Shown here: in pieces, positions 35,493 through 47,221 of the stretch
Layout: each line of letters starts with the position of its first letter
How positions within the stretch are numbered: the first letter of the stretch is position 1
DNA from: Neoscytalidium dimidiatum
Lineage: Eukaryota; Ascomycota; Dothideomycetes; Botryosphaeriales; Botryosphaeriaceae
Direction: 5' to 3'
Assembly: GCA_037367355.1 (NCBI GenBank)
Contig: CM074703.1
Span: forward strand, 248,001 to 312,000
Length of the DNA stretch: 64,000 nt
Notes under the pieces: generated by a model
The model's database searches: none
Told to the model about the DNA's origin: nothing
Seen by the model: the letters and a program-made list of their open reading frames with translations, nothing else
Made by a program: the position numbers and the translations under genes

Positions 35493-37848
35493 CGTTAACG
35501 AGCGGCGCCATGAGCAACCCAGAGAGAAGGTAATTCAATGTAGGATCGCAGTAGTGAGTTAGTAGTCAGAGCAGAAGCCGGTCTAAAGAAGAATAGCGCA
35601 GCAGTACACATGGGATGGTATACTTAAGGGCTTCCACACACAAATGCTTTGATATCGTGCCAGATTATAGTACACTGGAATCTCCATTCGATAGAGTAGA
35701 CGCAAGACTGCCCGATATGTTGATCGCCTAGTGGCACGCGACCCGGTGCTTACACCGCAGCCTGCCAGCTGGCTGTGCTCCCTCATAAGATGATTGCCTG
35801 GACTGGGATATTCTCAGCCTCGTACAACGCTTCACGTAGACGCAGGGCACTGCATTCTTGCTCTCTGCCGCACATTATTTCCCGAAATCCTGACAGATCG
35901 TTCGGTGCCTCATGATGGTGGTACAGGGGGCCACTAGCTCCAGGATTGCGGATGCAAAGGATGAAAACAAGCACTGTGTAGCATGGGATAATGATCCGAG
36001 CTTAGTGTTCGGCTGCAAGTACCTCTGTACGCAATTGCGACCGAATCTGCGAGATTACGCAATTTGCCTCAACTCCGACATGTGGTCATCTCAACTCCCG
36101 CTGACAGGATTATTTCTGAGCCTTCTGAGCCTCAAACCGCGTTTTTTTTAGCAAAAAAAAAAAGAAAGGAAAAAAGGGATCTTCTTAGCACGCTTTTGCA
36201 GTATGGTTCGACGATCGCCTCACGCCGTTCCATGGGACCGGAATTCCAATGGGAACTTCCAGCCCTGGCAGAGGTGTCAGCTGCACAAACATCTACAGAT
36301 TACAGATATACGTGTTCTTTCAGAATAGGTTCGTTGCACAACGCTGCTGGAAGCTTGGTCTGTTCCTTTCATTTCTCATTTGGTCTATTTCGCTTACGTG
36401 CATACAAAGGCGTGTTGACACGACATACCATATCAACGGGGACTTAAGTAACACGGAGAACCCACATTCGGAAGCAATCTCTATTGGTGCTTCAGCCCCT
36501 CTTCGAGCCATAATTTTTCATTTGAAAGCTCAAGCCGCAATTCAGAGCATTGAATGCTCCGAGGGCCTATCCTGACTCAGCCTCAAAAATCCTTGAGAAC
36601 CTGACTGGTACGTCTCTTACATTCAATTCGATCATAGCAACTTACGTGGCAGCTTAGCCTAGCCTTGAGCCATACAAACATGAGTAACTCAACCGGCCGA
36701 GAGGAGCCCAAATCTCCACCAGAGGACTCTACGCCCCAAAAAATGTGTGCTACGCGTTCAGAGGTCGATTTCGCTCCAATGCAGCAGCCAAGAGATTCGC
36801 GAGCGCAAGATTGGAAGAGCTTTCCGATTCAACTGGGCCGTTCGTCTCATTACGAAAAAAGGGATTACATGAAGGTCAAGAAAGATCTTGAAGACACCAG
36901 CTTTTTGGCGGGCTGAGAATGGTGAGCAGTGATCCTCTCTTCAAAGATGATAGACGAAGTTCCCATTGCTGAGGTTATTCAGAGCCATTTCCCACATGTG
37001 ACATGTGGAGGGATTCCAAAATGTTGCATATGCTGCTGCCCAAGCATTCTTCGTTCCGTCGACACTTTTTCTGGGGGAAATTAAGTATTTTGTCAATTGG
37101 CTTGAGCTTTCTGGGGGTCGTCGCCGTGGGCAGGAGAGGCTTGCATACAAGAATTATGATCAGCAATATCAATTGACAAATTGACCACGATGGTTCTAGC
37201 TACTGGTAGCGAGCGTGACCTACATATAAGGAGAGTTGTTATAAACTTGGAGGGGATCAGTAGATTGACGTACCTGATTGTTGGGGTTGGTGTGGGGAGT
37301 GCTCGTATCGCGCGTCTTTCTACTTCGATGTGTGCGCTGCGCCGCGACGCTGAATATTCCTGGCTGCGATGTAAGTCAGCCATAGAAAGAGTGAAATCTT
37401 TTGAGGCTCACTCATTGAGTGAAATATTCAAAAACTACCTTCAAGCTGTTAGCGGCGTCGACCTAGTAAAATACAGAGGGCAGTCGATATGAGAGGCATC
37501 GCAGAACGAAACGGGCAATTGAAGGTCGCCAACCCCGAGCCCCACCACTACAAGTGGGAATGAGGATTCTCCTAACAGTATTTGAGGCTCCCCTATCGCC
37601 GAGCTAAAACCCGTTTTGTCAGCCAATGCGTGCTCATCTTGAACCGGCTTGGACTCACGTAAAAGCGTTTCCAATTTCCGCTACGGCGGCGTTCCAATTT
37701 CTTTCTTCTAGCCATGTCACACAGGTACATACCCACAGATCGGGCATCTACTTGGTCCTTTAATTAAAGCAGCACGGGCTCGGGAAAGATTTGGAATGTA
37801 GCCGCGTCTATTCAATCTCTGGGCCCAAAGTTGGGGAACAAATGATGA
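35493..37848. other. intergenic region with only short frames
   Basis: Between the island gene and the oxygenase gene I find frames under about 105 codons on both strands, including 36680-36916 (listed) and 37181-37492 against 37093-37383, which contradict each other. An A-rich purine tract lies at about 36145-36178. Confidence 0.5.
36680..36916 (+). CDS. possible small hydrophilic protein, unsupported by family
   Basis: A 78-codon frame begins MSNSTGREEPKSPPEDSTPQ and is highly charged, with no hydrophobic core, signal peptide or motif. It may be a lineage-specific small protein, one exon of a larger gene, or chance. I list it only because the composition is more protein-like than the neighbouring frames. 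Confidence 0.2.
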   Translation: MSNSTGREEPKSPPEDSTPQKMCATRSEVDFAPMQQPRDSRAQDWKSFPIQLGRSSHYEKRDYMKVKKDLEDTSFLAG

Positions 37849-38988
37849 ATGAAAAGGCGATCGGGCCACAGCTCTTCAGGCATACACTTTTCTGATCGCC
37901 AAATGCCTCCGCTAGCAATTCATGAGGCAGCAAGTTTGAGGTACATCCAATGGGACCCGGAATTCAGTAACAGGAAGCCATTCGAAGTTTTCATGGATTT
38001 GCCTGAAGGATATCCATCAAAGAATTTCAGGGTTGAACAGGAGCCGCAGCAGGTAATTGAAGATATTCGCGGAAAGGAGCAAGATTTCAAGCTGGACGAA
38101 CAAGGGTTCTGCATAAGAAAGCATATGTTGGACCTTACGTTCTTCGACAGGGATAGTGTCCAGCATCAGTACTTGCCGCAGATTGAAGCGATCCTGAAAA
38201 AAGAACTGGGTCCTAATGTCAGAGTTCATGTTTTCGATTGGAGGGTAAGTCGGATCGATTTCGAGGTTATCTCTGCATCGACTCATAATTATTAGCTGAG
38301 ATCTAGCGATGAGTGCAAGACAGCTACGCAGCTCGGCACGGTTGTTGATCTGAATGATCCCTTGAGATATCTCAAGCCCATCCAGGGGGTCCATATCGGT
38401 AACAAATCATGTATTTTGATCTTCATTGGTACTCCGCTGATCTTCCTAAAGACCAGAGTGAGGCAGCAGCGCGTCAACGGGTCCGTCACCATATGAGTGG
38501 AGAGGCTACAGATCTCTTAAAGGGCAGGGTTAGGATCATCAAGTAGGTTGTTCAAATACTCCCTGACTTGTCCGCTGAGATCTCCTGACATATCCAGTGT
38601 ATGGAGACCACTCCGAGCTACCATTGAAGATTGGCCTCTTGCTCTGTGCGATGGTAGTTCAGTGCCATCAGACAAGCTCCTAACTGTTGACCACGTTCGA
38701 CGGAACTACGTGGGCGAAAGCCTCTACCCTTTGTTCAGTGAGGAATACAAGTGGCATTATCTCAGCGGACAAACGAAAGACGAAGTTCTGCTTCTCAAAA
38801 TCTATGATTCTTCCGTTGAAGTAAAAGCACGGCGTCAGTGTTGCTCTCCCCCCACCCAGGAGCTGACCAAAAGATACTGATTCTCTTAAGGCTGTCCCCA
38901 CACTTCATTCAAGCAGTCTAGGCCGCTGGGGAATAAGAATCCACGAGAAACAATTGAAGTCAGAGTACTGGTCTTCTCGCCATCCTAG
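37849..38988 (+). CDS. AsaB/CmcJ-like oxygenase or methoxylase-related protein (GA4-desaturase family)
   Basis: Five exons: 37849-38244, 38296-38398, 38452-38542, 38598-38833 and 38891-38988, giving 307 residues with all phases matching. The family pattern appears in order: EGFCI-like DEQGFCIRKHMLDLTFFD, VHVFDWRLRSSD, HID-QSEAAARQRVRHHM, RVRIINVWRPLRATIEDWPLALCD, the Tyr/Leu-rich EEYKWHYLSGQTKDEVLLLKIYDS, then CPHTSF and RETIEVRVLVF near the end. Relatives (AsaB, CmcJ, NvfI-like) are non-heme Fe(II)/2-oxoglutarate-type enzymes or their homologues in fungal secondary metabolism. His-x-Asp in VHID plus the late PH are candidate metal ligands. Intron 4 has an unusual GTCAGT donor. The start could also be the in-frame Met at 37903. 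It converges with an SDR gene. Confidence 0.82.
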
Positions 38989-39218
38989 CACATCAGGCCC
39001 TACAGGTCACGCTAGTCAATTTGGCATTCGTCAAGTTCCGCTGCACTCGAGGAACAACAGTTGAGTGCCGTCACTGGAAGTAACAGAGAGTAGTGGCGTT
39101 TGAAGGACGGGCTTCAAATGAGAAGACATGGGAAACATCTCCCCGATGCCGAACACAGTCCGACGGCATAGTTCCAATTGAAATCAGCGACGTTATATAT
39201 AAATGCGCACAAACCCTC

Positions 39219-40148
39219 TCATAGCTGGTCTAGTTTCAGTTTGTAAAGACCCTCCGTTGCAATCCTACTCATTTCCCCGCCTTCGAGATCTTCTAGCACG
39301 TGATTCAGGCCACGCTCCACATCGACGTACATGCCATTCAGCAGCCTCGCCTTCGGATCAATGCTCAGCCTTACACATGCATTAGCAACGACCTCGGCAG
39401 AAGTGGTGGAAGCCTTCTCCGTCCGTTCCACCATTCGTTGCAGTGCTGGGAAGGCATCTGCGGCCTCTTGATCTGCAATTCCCTCAGAGCGTATGAGACC
39501 AGTAAGCACGTTGCCCGGTTGGATGTAGAAGTTGCCGATTCCAGAGCCACGAATCTCGCACTCCAGGCACTGATGGAATCGTAGCAAGGCTGTCTTGGAT
39601 GTGCTGTAGGCAGACGTGAAAGGCATATTCGTGACGGCTGCACGGCTTCCAATGCTGATGATGGTGCCACGTCCGCGAGATATCATGCCAGGGAGGACAA
39701 GGCGAATTAGATTAACCGGGGCGCAGAGATTGACGTCGATGATGTGTGACCAGCTGTCGAAGTCGAACGAAGGCAGCCTAAGGCTATCGAATCGGGCCAC
39801 CCCAGCATTATTGACGAGTATGTCGACGTGGCCAAATTTCTCGTTCGCCTCACGAATTATTCCCTCAACAGCAGAAGGGCTTGCCACGTCGGCGGCTATG
39901 GCAAGAGCTGACACGGCATGTGACCTGGAAATTTCCTCGGCCAAGGAATCAATCTCGCTCTCCGTCCTGGACACGCATACGATGTTGGCTCCAGCCTGGG
40001 CGAACGCCATGGCAATGACCCTGCCAATGCCTCTGCCTGCGCCGGTCACGAGGACGGTATGGTGTTGTAGATTTTCGCCGCCGGTGGCGCTGACGGCGGT
40101 GGCATTCATGGGCGTGTGAGATTTTTCGCCACTTCGGAATAACTTCAA
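39219..40148 (-). CDS. classical short-chain dehydrogenase/reductase
   Basis: A single frame of 309 codons without introns. The cofactor motif TGAGRGIG is at about 35-42, NNAG at 113-116, catalytic serine around 166-168 (SIGSRA), and YSTSK places Tyr181 and Lys185. PGNVLTGL after the active site is the usual substrate-loop entry. The residues after the first beta strand (CVSRTE) include Arg after Ser, favouring NADP(H). The first 25 residues are extra; the Met at residue 14 is a possible alternative start. The gene converges with the AsaB/CmcJ-like gene 230 bp away. A redox pair for a small metabolite is possible, but no core synthase is in the window. Substrate unknown. Confidence 0.92.
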   Translation of the reverse strand: MKLFRSGEKSHTPMNATAVSATGGENLQHHTVLVTGAGRGIGRVIAMAFAQAGANIVCVSRTESEIDSLAEEISRSHAVSALAIAADVASPSAVEGIIREANEKFGHVDILVNNAGVARFDSLRLPSFDFDSWSHIIDVNLCAPVNLIRLVLPGMISRGRGTIISIGSRAAVTNMPFTSAYSTSKTALLRFHQCLECEIRGSGIGNFYIQPGNVLTGLIRSEGIADQEAADAFPALQRMVERTEKASTTSAEVVANACVRLSIDPKARLLNGMYVDVERGLNHVLEDLEGGEMSRIATEGLYKLKLDQL

Positions 40149-41511
40149 GTCTCAGCTTCTAAAGGCGAGAGAAGTTTTGGATGGCCTGAGAGGACAGGCG
40201 AAAACCGTTGCAGTGTCCTTCTTGTTACACAAGCCCCACAAGCCAGCCACTGCGGGGTAAATTATGGCTCCTGTTTGGGGCGCTCCGACTTCATGGGTAT
40301 TGGTGGACCTCGTTTCGTGTATGCCATAAGAAGTCTGCCTGGACTGATAGATGGCCGGTTCTTCTCTACATAGTACAGTACATAGTAGCGTTAGCACTGG
40401 CTTAGCACGGCCTCGTATCAAAGAGGGAGCACAGGAGTGAGATGGGCTTTGCGAGCAAAACTTATAGGAGGGCTCAAGGACAGGCGAACTAGCATGATAA
40501 GTAGGATTCATGATGACAGGCTCTAACCGTAATGAAAATGGCTTCTTGATATAGTTTGAAAGTAGGCTGACTGTCCGGTCCCTTGTCTTTCCGAAAAAGG
40601 CAATTTTCGTTTTAGTGGAGACGCAGCGAAGGCAAGGTAGTCCTGTTCGGGAGTGTGTGACTTGTGCCGCAGCCAAAAAAAGACGTGTTGACTGAGCGCT
40701 TGCATAATTCTACAGTTCAATGAAACTATGATGGAGTTTCGCTTGTCTCTTTCTGCTTAGCGATGCTTGAGCACGAAGCCGACGTTCTGATTCGCCCTCT
40801 CGTCGCACTATCTGTTTCAAAATCGTTGTTTCAGTCACTCGCCGTTTTGGAGCCTTAGGTGTGCTCTCATCCAGCTGTAATACGTGCGCTTTTCAGATAG
40901 TGTTAGCGTATGAGCCCTGCTGCTGGGATAGGAGCTACCTGTTTGGCTGGGCAAGTTGGGTTAAATAGTCTGGCTTGGGTAATTTGGAGAACTCTCGAGT
41001 CGTCGCACAGGGCCTCTTCGTTGGCTCGAGAGCCGAGTAACTAAGTTGGGTAGACAATTGTCCAATGTATCAGAAGCAATGTTGAAGTTATCGCCGCATA
41101 ATCTCGGGTATTTTTGAATGCCGTCACGCCGGTCGAACTTCGTCGTATCCGCATTGCACCATCACCAAGAAATAGACAAGGGGCTATCACCGCTAAGAGA
41201 CAACTTGGCGACTATTCCAACCCGAGATTCAGCCAAGAGCATTTGCAACACCGGTGTGGAAACAGATCAAAGCTCAACGTCATCACCCGGCCCAAGAGTT
41301 GATCACGCTGGGGTTAACTTGAGAGCGCCAAGAGAAATGCTCGCCGGTCAATTGCATGCCATGGAAACTTGTGAACATTGACAATGGCTATTTAAATCAC
41401 CATGTTCCTTACTTTCAGATCATCATCAACCGGCATCACTCATTCGCTTTCACTCTTTGAAGCCCATCACGCTCTTTTCAGCCATTCTTTACCAACAAGC
41501 CAACGTTCAAC
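40149..41511. other. intergenic region before the second NLP gene
   Basis: No supported gene; short frames only. Confidence 0.5.
41389..41397 (+). promoter_or_regulatory. TATA-like box of the second NLP gene
   Basis: TATTTAAAT lies about 115 bp before the start at 41512, similar in spacing to the TATA-like site of the first NLP gene. Inferred from motif and distance. Confidence 0.45.
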
Positions 41512-42382
41512 ATGCATTTCAGCACCCTTCTCAACTTTGCCGCTGCAGCTTCTGGTGCTGTTGCTGCACCTACGGCTGAGCTCTCCCAGATTCAGAAGCG
41601 TGCTGTGGTCCCCCACGACTCTCTCTGGCCTATGAGGGAAAATGTCCGCCCTGGTACGGAGGGATCCGCTATCTGGCGCTACAAACCATATCTCCACATT
41701 GCCCACGGCTGCCAGCCTTACACCGCGGTCGACGATAACGGTAACACCAGCGGTGGCCTGCAGAACACTGGTGGTGCTACCGCTGGCTGCCGTGATGACA
41801 GGCGCGGCCAGACGTATGCCAGAGGCGCTTGGCATAAGGGCCGCTACGCCATCATGTACTCCTTCTATTTCCCCAAGGACCAGATCGTTGATGGCGGCGG
41901 TAACGCCGGCCACCGCCACGATTGGGAGAGCGTAGTAGTACGTCCTCACACACACTCCCTACCTTCCGACCCCTTCCCTCTGACATTTCAACTCACAGAT
42001 CGTCATCGACAACCCGGCCAACCAGAACCCTCGCGTCCTGGGTGCCGGCGCCTCCGGCCATGGAGACTACAAGATCACCCGCAACCCTCAGATGCGCGAT
42101 GGCGGCCGCCTTCAGGTCGAGTACTTCACGAACTTCCCCAGGAACCATGAGTTCCAGTTCAAGACCAGTCCCGGCCGCAACCACTGGGTAAGCTGCCGAA
42201 TTGTCCGCTCTTTCACTTACAGTAGTTCTGACACGTGTTTATAGATGGTTGACTGGGCTCGCCTTTCTGAGCCTGCCAGGAGGGCCCTCCAGGATACCAG
42301 CTTCGGCAGCGCCAACGTTCCTTTCAAGAACGGCAACTTCGAGGCCAACCTCGACAGGGTCTACCGCGGACTGGGCTTGTAA
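41512..42382 (+). CDS. NLP, necrosis- and ethylene-inducing-peptide-like secreted protein (NPP1 family), second copy
   Basis: Three exons: 41512-41937, 41999-42187 and 42245-42382, with donors GTACGT and GTAAGC and acceptors ACAG and ATAG, giving 250 residues. A signal peptide (about 1-19) is followed by a short propeptide ending in KR. The heptapeptide GHRHDWE is intact at about 133-139, and two conserved cysteines mark it as type 1. The C-terminal FGSANVPF/NGNFE block matches the first NLP. Family biology is as for the copy at 9908: a secreted protein binding plant membrane sphingolipids, with necrotic activity in some members only. Intron positions are different from those of the first copy, so the two are not a recent tandem duplication. 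No disabling change is seen. Confidence 0.95.
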
Positions 42383-44536
42383 GCGGCTCGTTAGCTCCGC
42401 AGGGCCTATAGTCCTACAGGAAACTTCACTTTGGCGACTGCTTCATAGTTTGATTTGCTTCTGGCTTGATTTCTTATAGCCTGTGCTCTTTGCTTACTTG
42501 ACATTCAGTTTGCTCGCATGTACTATAGAGCTTGAATCCATAGAACGCATTCTCACTGAGTCTACTCCAGAGTGAACCTTCTGCTATAATAAACATATCG
42601 GTAAGCAACTCCGCTTGCAGTGTTGCAACCTAGCACACGTTTCGGCTGTCTACCTCAAGCTTTGAGGACATGAAGTCGTGGGCATCAGTAATTATATTAA
42701 GCACAACTGGCTTTTTTGAGCATCAAAATATTTCCCGTCCTTCCTTGCAGAAATCTGGTATGAAAGTTGCCTCTTGTAGAACACCTGCTGAACCGCAGGA
42801 ATGAGCTGAAAATGCTTGAGCTCTGCCAGATTCTACGGAATATCCAGCAACCTATCTCTCGATGCGTGTTATCGCTAGCTGATGCTGTCTTCCATCATCT
42901 TACTGTCACCGTGAAACCCTACATGTTGCAATGACCCTGACCGAAATCAACAGTCATCGTCCACTCTGAGGAAGCCTCGAGGATAAAGAATGAATTGACT
43001 TCTTTGCAAAGTAAAATGAAGACTCTGGCTTATTGCAAAGAGCTTTGTAAGAAGGAAATTCGCTTTCCTTCGCCCATCTCTGCTGGAAGAGGGTAATGCT
43101 GAAGGAAGCTGGCGCAAGTCTTGCATCGCGCTCTAAAATCTTCTCGGCAGAAGTGTGCAGCCAAGGGCTCGCACATGCCTTGTCAATCACGAGATTGGTA
43201 CATTAACAGAAGCGGAAACTTCTTCCATATCCTAAGTGGCTCGGGCACACGAATCGGTCCGGCCACACTTATGTAAAGCTTGCAACCCGAAGCCCAGGCC
43301 TCTTAGTAACGCCACATGTAGCCATAATACACAAAGGACCCTGATGTTAGTATTCAAATGTGCACACCTTCCCAACGAGAAACTCGCCTTCTCTATTCCC
43401 TGACGACCTTCATCCAACGGGCGTCAGCCCGAGCCGAGCCTTTCCAAGGCCCAGAGCAGTCTCAGCTGTACAATGCCTAACCTCTTTCTCTACACCTGAT
43501 TTGCCACCCCTTATCAAAAGTGCCATTTACCTCACCTTGCACTATCCACGATCAATCATCCATAAGACACTACGAATCTTTTCGTCAGCGCGCCCATGAT
43601 ACCGCTCTCCGCCAAACCTCAGTAATACTGCTTATCACTACCACCATCCACTACCGCCACTATCCGCCAACAGTTACTCGTGGTAATGGTACGTGTAAGA
43701 GACCAGCAGAAACAGTGTAGAAGTTCCTACAGAGGCCGAACGGCCACCAAAAGTGACGATAATTAGTTCGTAGCGTGACTTCTGTCTCCCCAACTCATTG
43801 TCGGAGCAAAGAAGGCACAGTCGCCTGCCCGTTCCCTGATCTTTATGTATGTACCCCTACGATTCCCCCCGGCCCTCCGTCCCCCCTACACGACAAGTGT
43901 GACGGCCCCGAGCCCCGTGTACACATGGCCCAGTTCCCTTCAGAACACGAGCGCACCACGCGTAGCTAACACCACGTATACCACTCCCGCACGCATGACG
44001 TCGCCAACGTCCACGTCTCCTGCCGAAAAAGGGGCCGAAGCGCAACTAAGCTTCCAGCTACGGCGACATCCCGGAGGAAGGGCCCATCACCACCGACACC
44101 GAGACCCGTGGGGCTATCGTGCTCCTCTCTACGGCAATTTGCGCGACGTGTCCCAAACGATGAAGGAACCAGTAGATGGATTAAGTGTCCAACGTTGTAT
44201 CTCAGTTCCGACCCCCTCCCGCCTCAATAACTGTCCCAGCGGTCCCAGCCCAGTTATGTCTAAAATCCCGAGCAGCGTATACGATCCATCTCTTTGTGTG
44301 ATACAGCAGCTCCAAAATCAGGAGCAAAGGAGAAATGATATCCTTGACGAAGAACACCTAGAAAACGCCCGACAGAAAAGGTGGGAAATGCATATTCTGT
44401 CCGCCATGCAAAGCGCGCACTCCCGCCTTTGAAAAAAAAAAAGGTGATCCAAAATAAAATATGGCTTGAAGAGGAAAACGCTCCTTAACGTAGGCTCTCG
44501 GTCCCTTTCTCTTCCAACCTTCTTCTCTCACCCTTC
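42383..44536. other. intergenic region of about 2.1 kb
   Basis: No supported gene. The frame 43845-44432 is contradicted by another protein-like frame in the same DNA, and neither matches a family. Confidence 0.5.
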
Positions 44537-46246
44537 TTACACTCCCCCCCTTGCCTCCTTATGTCTCGGACTCTCTGGCTCTGCATCCGTATCCCCCTCC
44601 AACCTCGCCGCTTCCTCATCATCGCTGATCAAGCCCTCCAACTCAAACTCCTCCGCATCCCGCAACCTCTGTGCGTCGCTCCTCGAATGCGCGTGAACGG
44701 GCCGTCTCGCATGGCCGTTGATATGGCCGTTAATATGACCGTTGAGGCGGCCCGTCTCGGGGTCGGGTTTGGTGGATTCAGGCCAGGCCCACGTAGCGTA
44801 GATGTGGAGGAGCATGTTGACGACTTGAGTAAAGACCCTTGTCAGCGGACATTTCAGATATACAGAACGCACAAAGGGGGGTTAACGTACAGAGGTAGAG
44901 GAGGAAGGCGATGCTGTAGAGAATAAGGACGTAGGAGACATGAGTGACGTGGGCATCGGAGAGGAGAGCCATTTGCTCCTCGGTGGCGCCCATGAACAGG
45001 AAGCCGGAAGCATAGAGGAGCTGCGTATGTCAGCATTGTGATTTCTAAAAAGAAAAATCATGTGGTGGACTCTTACGAAGGGAGGCAGGTGTTGCCAGCT
45101 GCTGATTTCGGTGGCGTCGTCGGACACGGCATTCTTGTCCTTGAGCACGAAAGCGATCTCGATGATGCGGGTGATGCCGGCAGCCATGAGGGTGTAACCA
45201 AATACGGTGTGGACCATGGTGGAAAGAGGAAGAGTTTGCGGATGAGCGGACATGGCGAAGCCAGTGAGTAGGATAACGATGCCAGGAACCAAATTCCTCT
45301 TGGGCCTGCCGTCCCTGCTCCTGCTCAACCAAATACCAACGAGACCAGCGCACCACCAAACGATTCCCATGGAGGTGTGCTGCAGATCGTTGTGGACCCA
45401 GGGGCCTCCCCAGCGATGCTCGGTGAACGTGTTGACGCATCCCCAGGCCGCAATAACAACCGAGTCGAAAAATTCCTGGCTCCTTCCCGTACGCTTTAAC
45501 CACAGCTGACCGACCAAGAGCAAGATGGTCATGATGATACCATAGGCGATAAATGCGCTGCCCATGATGAAGTGAGCCAAACACTGGCCCAAATGGTCGT
45601 CGCGGCAGAATCCGAGCGCAGTGATGCCACCGAACAACATCTGGGTCCAAGCAGCAATGGGGATCATCTTGCCGACGACTCCGTGGGCGATGACGAAGTA
45701 TCTCCTGATCCTGCCGTGGAAGCCCCGCTCGAGGTGCAGCTTGAGGTACACGCCGAAGATAACCTGAAGGAAGACCAGCCACATCAACCAAGGCGCAAAG
45801 CTACCGTGCACGCCAGGTGCAAACTGCCGGCCCTTGTGTTTATGCCCCAGCATGTATCCGAGAATTGCCATGACGGTCGCAACTGACTGGATCGGGACGT
45901 GCCATCGCGAGCGTGTTATCTACGGCGTGTAAGCGGGAAGCTGTTTGTGAGTAAACACTGAGTGGTAAAACGCACGCCCAAAACCATTCCGGTCGGGTAT
46001 AAGACGCCCCAGGCGAGGGATTGGAGCAGGATGTGGATCCATAGCACGGCGTCCTGGCATATCTGTCAGCTCCTTTCCTTCCAGCAGATCCGTCGGTGGT
46101 GGTTCGGCGATACGTACTATGGGATCGGACGAGACGTACTGTCCCTCGGGAATGTTGTCCATGTGGTGTTCGTGAGCGTCGGCGGTGGCAGCAAGGCAGA
46201 GAAGGGCCAGGCCGGCGGCGCGCGCCGGCTTATAGGCAGCCGTCAT
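44537..46246 (-). CDS. Ytp1-like multi-pass membrane protein (DUF2427/Ytp1)
   Basis: Five exons: 46246-46118, 46053-45976, 45919-45077, 45020-44891 and 44823-44537, giving 488 residues. A cleavable signal peptide is followed by a His-rich lumenal start (HEHHMDNIPEGQ). Then come several membrane helices: LWIHILLQSLAWGVLYPTGM, the VMAILGYMLGHKHKG region, and a block with HxxxG patterns (AHGVVGKMIPIAAW, HFIMGSAFIAYG, ALNTFTEH-like VNTFTEHRWG, DLQHTSMGIVWW). The order is that of the fungal Ytp1 family, with a DUF2427 N-terminus and a Ytp1 C-terminus, related in layout to cytochrome b561-like membrane proteins. The histidines are placed to bind heme or metal, but function is unproven. The C-terminal 85 residues are a polar cytosolic tail with a tandem NGHI repeat. 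Confidence 0.92.
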
Positions 46247-46647
46247 GGTGGGCAGGCTGTTGCGACGGGGATGAAACAAGAGCGATGGGCTGGGCGGCGA
46301 CGGTCCGCGACGGATGGTGCAGCAGCAGTCGACTGGCAGCCGGGGTGGATTGGAGCGGCGGGCGACGATCGAATGAGGAGGCGGTGTTTAACGCTGCGAG
46401 GCACGGGGAATGAGAGGAAGGACATGCGTAGGAAGAGAGAGATATCGCTCTCATGCGGTGGAGCGCGCCGGGATGTGGCGGGCATTCGCACACGCAGCCA
46501 ACGCGCAAGGCAACTTAGTCAGCCCCAGGCACCCCGGTCGTGGCTGCATCATTGCCTGCCTAAACCGGCCATGGCTCGCACGCATGGACGTCCACGGTCC
46601 TCTCGAGCACTCGATCGCAGCGCACAGCGACGCCCTGAAAACCCACA
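46247..46647. promoter_or_regulatory. shared intergenic region between divergent Ytp1-like and SWI5 genes
   Basis: A 401-bp region separates the two start codons and must hold both promoters. I see no single convincing factor site. Confidence 0.5.
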
Positions 46648-47221
46648 ATGAACGCAGCAGCAGGGCAGGCCCATCATGATCAGCGCCCGCCTGTGGAGCC
46701 GGAGTCGCCGCCGAGGAATGAAGGAGGAATGCTTCCGCACAGGGACTCGCGCCTGGTGCGTATGCCATTGCCATTGCCATTGCCATTGATTGGCATTGCA
46801 CCTATTTATACTTTGCAATCACTCCTATTGGCATGCTTGCCTGACTGACCTGCTATTCTCTCGCCCCCAGCCGAACGCACAAGCCCGCACGGCCGCACTT
46901 GAGGCCACGCTCGCCGACTTGACCGCGCGGCGGGACAGCGCACTCAGGGAATTCGTGGCCGTTCCCTCCGTGGCCGAAATGCTTCCGCGTTACGCCAACA
47001 CGACCGGTTCCAACACAGGCGTCGAGGCGGACTCCTCGGAAACTGAAAGGGGCGCCGCCCTTCGCGTCGCCAAAGCCATCACACAACAACGCATCCGCCG
47101 TCTGAACCAGTACAATGAGATGCGCGACATCGGTGAAGGTTTGATGGGCATCATCGCCGAGTCCAGGGGCGTGAGGATCAAGGAAGTGCAAGCGGAGTTT
47201 GGCATTTCAGCCAAAGATTGA
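46648..47221 (+). CDS. SWI5: Swi5/Sae3-like recombination mediator
   Basis: Two exons, 46648-46755 and 46871-47221 (115-bp intron, GTGCGT...CCAG), give 152 residues. The first 50 residues are polar and disordered. The C-terminal 100 residues carry the Swi5 pattern: a heptad-like ALEATLADLTARRDSALREF, then RIRRLNQYNEMRDIGEGLMGIIAESRGVRIKEV and the terminal FGISAKD. Swi5 binds Sfr1 (or Mei5 for Sae3) and stimulates Rad51/Dmc1 strand exchange in homologous recombination and meiosis. The hydrophobic spacing, the YNE-xxD motif and the C-terminal position of the domain all fit. The intron contains a GCCATT hexamer repeat. Confidence 0.88.
46764..46788. repeat. (GCCATT)4 hexanucleotide repeat in the SWI5 intron
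   Basis: Four tandem copies of GCCATT lie just after the donor site of the SWI5 intron. Confidence 0.9.

Noticed and set aside
37093..37492. Opposing frames of 96 and 103 codons
   Set aside because: They overlap on opposite strands with no way to choose between them, and neither resembles a known family.
43845..44432. 195-codon plus-strand frame
   Set aside because: Another frame in the same DNA (SYGDIPEEGPITTDTETRGA) looks equally protein-like; the two conflict and neither could be extended with clean splice sites.
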